Positions 6,672 through 7,565 of a stretch of 7,565 nucleotides of DNA are shown here, piece after piece (positions within the stretch are counted from its first letter, which is position 1; every line of letters begins with the position of its first letter). Under the pieces are notes generated by a model. The model did no database searches. It worked only from the letters and a program-made list of their open reading frames with translations, and was not told where the DNA came from. The stretch covers positions 1-7,565 of the forward strand of contig CAJUQD010000084.1 of the NCBI GenBank assembly GCA_910588105.1. Reading direction: 5' to 3'. The translations under genes were made by a program, and so were the position numbers. Source of the DNA: an uncultured Oscillospiraceae bacterium. GTDB taxonomy: Bacteria > Bacillota > Clostridia > Oscillospirales > Oscillospiraceae.

Positions 6672-6701
6672 CCGCAGCGCTGATTCCTCACAGTGCTGCG
6701 G
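6672..6701 (-). terminator. Possible terminator of the IS66 transposase
   Basis: CCGCAGCGCTG (6672-6682) and CAGTGCTGCGG (6691-6701) form an 11-bp stem with one G-T pair and an 8-base loop. It starts about 10 bases past the transposase stop codon. On the minus strand TTCTCCTTT follows, a modest T-rich tail. IS66 ends are often structured, so it could instead limit readthrough from the flank. Confidence 0.4.
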
Positions 6702-6711
6702 CTCGAAAGCA

Positions 6712-7565
6712 TTATGTAGTTGCGCAAAACTCAGGCGCATTAGCCGGGAGCAACGGCTGTGCCCAGCCCTCCACGGTTTGATCCAGGGTTGGAGCGGTCT
6801 TCAAAACCCAGGTCAGATAGCGAAAGGGATCCAGTCGCGTTTCCTTAGCCGTCTCGATCAGGCTGTAGATCACCGCACCGGCCTGGGCGCCCAGCGGGGT
6901 GTTGGCAAACAGGAAGTTCTTGCGGCCGATCACGAAGGGCTTGATGCTGCGCTCCGCCCGGTTGTTGCCCAGCTCCAGCCGTCCGTCCTCCAGATACCGC
7001 AGGAGATAGGGCCACTGCTCCTTGAGGTAATGCAAAGCTTTGCCCCGCGCGGACTTGGGGACGGCGGAAACGGAATCCGCCCACGCCAAAAGCGCGTCTA
7101 AAATCGGCTTTTCCTCTTTCAGACGCTGCTTTGTCCGCACTTCTGGAGAGAGTTCCTTGAGCCGCTCCTCCCAGGCGAACAGCTTATTGCAGTATTCCAG
7201 ACCGGTGAGCGCCGCCGTGCCCTCCCGCTTGTCGGTTGGCAGGGCGTTGAGCGCCTCATCGAACTTCCTCCGGGCGTGGGCCCAGCAGCCAACTACCCGG
7301 ATATTTTCCGGCAGTTTGTGGTAGCCCTGGTAGCCGTCCGCGTGGAGATACCCGGAAAAGCCCTCCAGGAACTTCTCTGCATGCTCCGCCTTCCGGTTGG
7401 GCTGGTACTCGTAGAGCACGATGGGCGGTCCGCCGTCCCGGCTAGGCGCCGTTTGAAAATTGGCAATATGCCCAGCGGCAAGGAATTTTTTCGCCGGGCA
7501 AGGCGATTTGGCGTGTTGACAATTTTCAAACAAGCCCTAGTTCGGTACAGCCACATATAGCTCTT
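6712..7565 (-). pseudogene. IS66 transposase TnpC, interrupted and partial
   Basis: Residues visible downstream of the break are characteristic of the IS66 DDE transposase: GGPPIVLYEYQPNRKAEH, HADGYQGYHKLP (a catalytic Asp), VVGCWAHARRKFDEAL and NNRAERSIKPF (the catalytic Glu). A C-terminal IS66_C part with RLDPFRYLTWVL and LLPANAPE follows. Upstream of the break, SYMWLYRT (about 7541-7565) belongs to the same protein but is in another frame. Between them lies a 91-bp insertion. Removing it with one CTAG copy joins the parts in frame as LYRTSRDGGPPIV, showing that the insertion is what broke the gene. An internal ATG at 7533 lies within the inserted DNA and is not a true start. The first catalytic Asp and the N-terminus are outside the window. 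The enzyme should be inactive. Confidence 0.88.
7446..7536. mobile_element. 91-bp MITE inside tnpC, flanked by CTAG
   Basis: CTAG is present on both sides (7442-7445 and 7537-7540), a 4-bp target duplication. The ends are inverted repeats with a perfect 12-bp core, GTTTGAAAATTG (7451-7462, and reversed at 7520-7531). Over the full 19 bases 14 match. It has no coding capacity. The precise restoration of the transposase frame on removal supports true insertion. Several IS groups, including some IS5 relatives, target CTAG-like sites; which one moved this element is unknown. Its interior shares GCCTTGCC(G/C)GGCGAAAAA with the repeat at 77-191. Confidence 0.85.

Larger units (their letters stand above)
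6639..7565 (-). mobile_element. IS66-family insertion sequence, partial
   Basis: The end at 6639 reads GTAAGCGTCAAACCAGCC, matching the IS66-family terminal repeat, which characteristically starts GTAAGCG. The transposase gene on the minus strand ends 73 bases inside. The element leaves the window at the right edge, so its tnpA and tnpB genes, the start of tnpC and the other terminal repeat are not seen. IS66 elements duplicate 8 bp of target; the predicted copy here is GCAAAATC (6631-6638), testable once the other end is known. Confidence 0.85.

Noticed and set aside
7516..7521. TTGACA at the end of the 91-bp insertion, a possible outward promoter
   Set aside because: No -10-like hexamer is found at 16-18 bp spacing.
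1..7565. CRISPR array, tRNA or rRNA genes
   Set aside because: No regularly spaced repeat series, tRNA-like cloverleaf with a CCA-type end, or rRNA-like conserved stretch was seen on either strand.

Overview
The window looks like a GC-rich Firmicutes chromosome, most likely a gut clostridial relative (Oscillospiraceae/Ruminococcaceae type). The evidence is AGGAGG ribosome-binding sites, a GHKL/LytTR two-component pair, a domain-permuted GH3 enzyme and many small palindromic repeats. The taxonomic call is inference; no marker gene is present.

Layout. Positions 1-323 are non-coding. They hold a 115-bp MITE-like repeat (77-191) and a strong intrinsic terminator (236-268) that closes the gene to its right. 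Positions 324-5479 are three minus-strand genes, transcribed from high to low coordinates: a LytTR response regulator (4796-5479), a GHKL sensor kinase (3421-4767), and a 988-residue family 3 glycoside hydrolase (324-3290). The hydrolase has the rare permuted domain order and a membrane segment at each end. Between the kinase and the hydrolase (3370-3408) lies a perfect 13-bp repeat at a 21-bp period, just upstream of a plausible hydrolase promoter. It could be the regulator's operator, a terminator of the kinase operon, or both. The simplest model is that the two-component system controls a membrane-tethered glycosidase.

Positions 5588-6527 hold a divergent pair of remnants: an AraC-type regulator with only its cupin domain left, and the first ~90 residues of a DUF5107 protein. 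A near-consensus promoter (6033-6061) still points through the AraC remnant toward the two-component genes. The 108 bp between the remnant and the regulator gene (5480-5587) show no convincing promoter or terminator.

Positions 6508-7565 are stacked insertions. A repeat with a long imperfect hairpin abuts the broken DUF5107 gene. An IS66-family element is inserted in that repeat (its end GTAAGCG is at 6639, and it runs out of the window). The IS66 transposase is itself split by a 91-bp element flanked by CTAG duplications.

Three coding frames (response regulator, AraC remnant twice) are each restored by adding one base to a homopolymer run. This may be true decay, a sequencing or assembly artefact, or, for the response regulator, a -1 frameshift on A AAA AAG.
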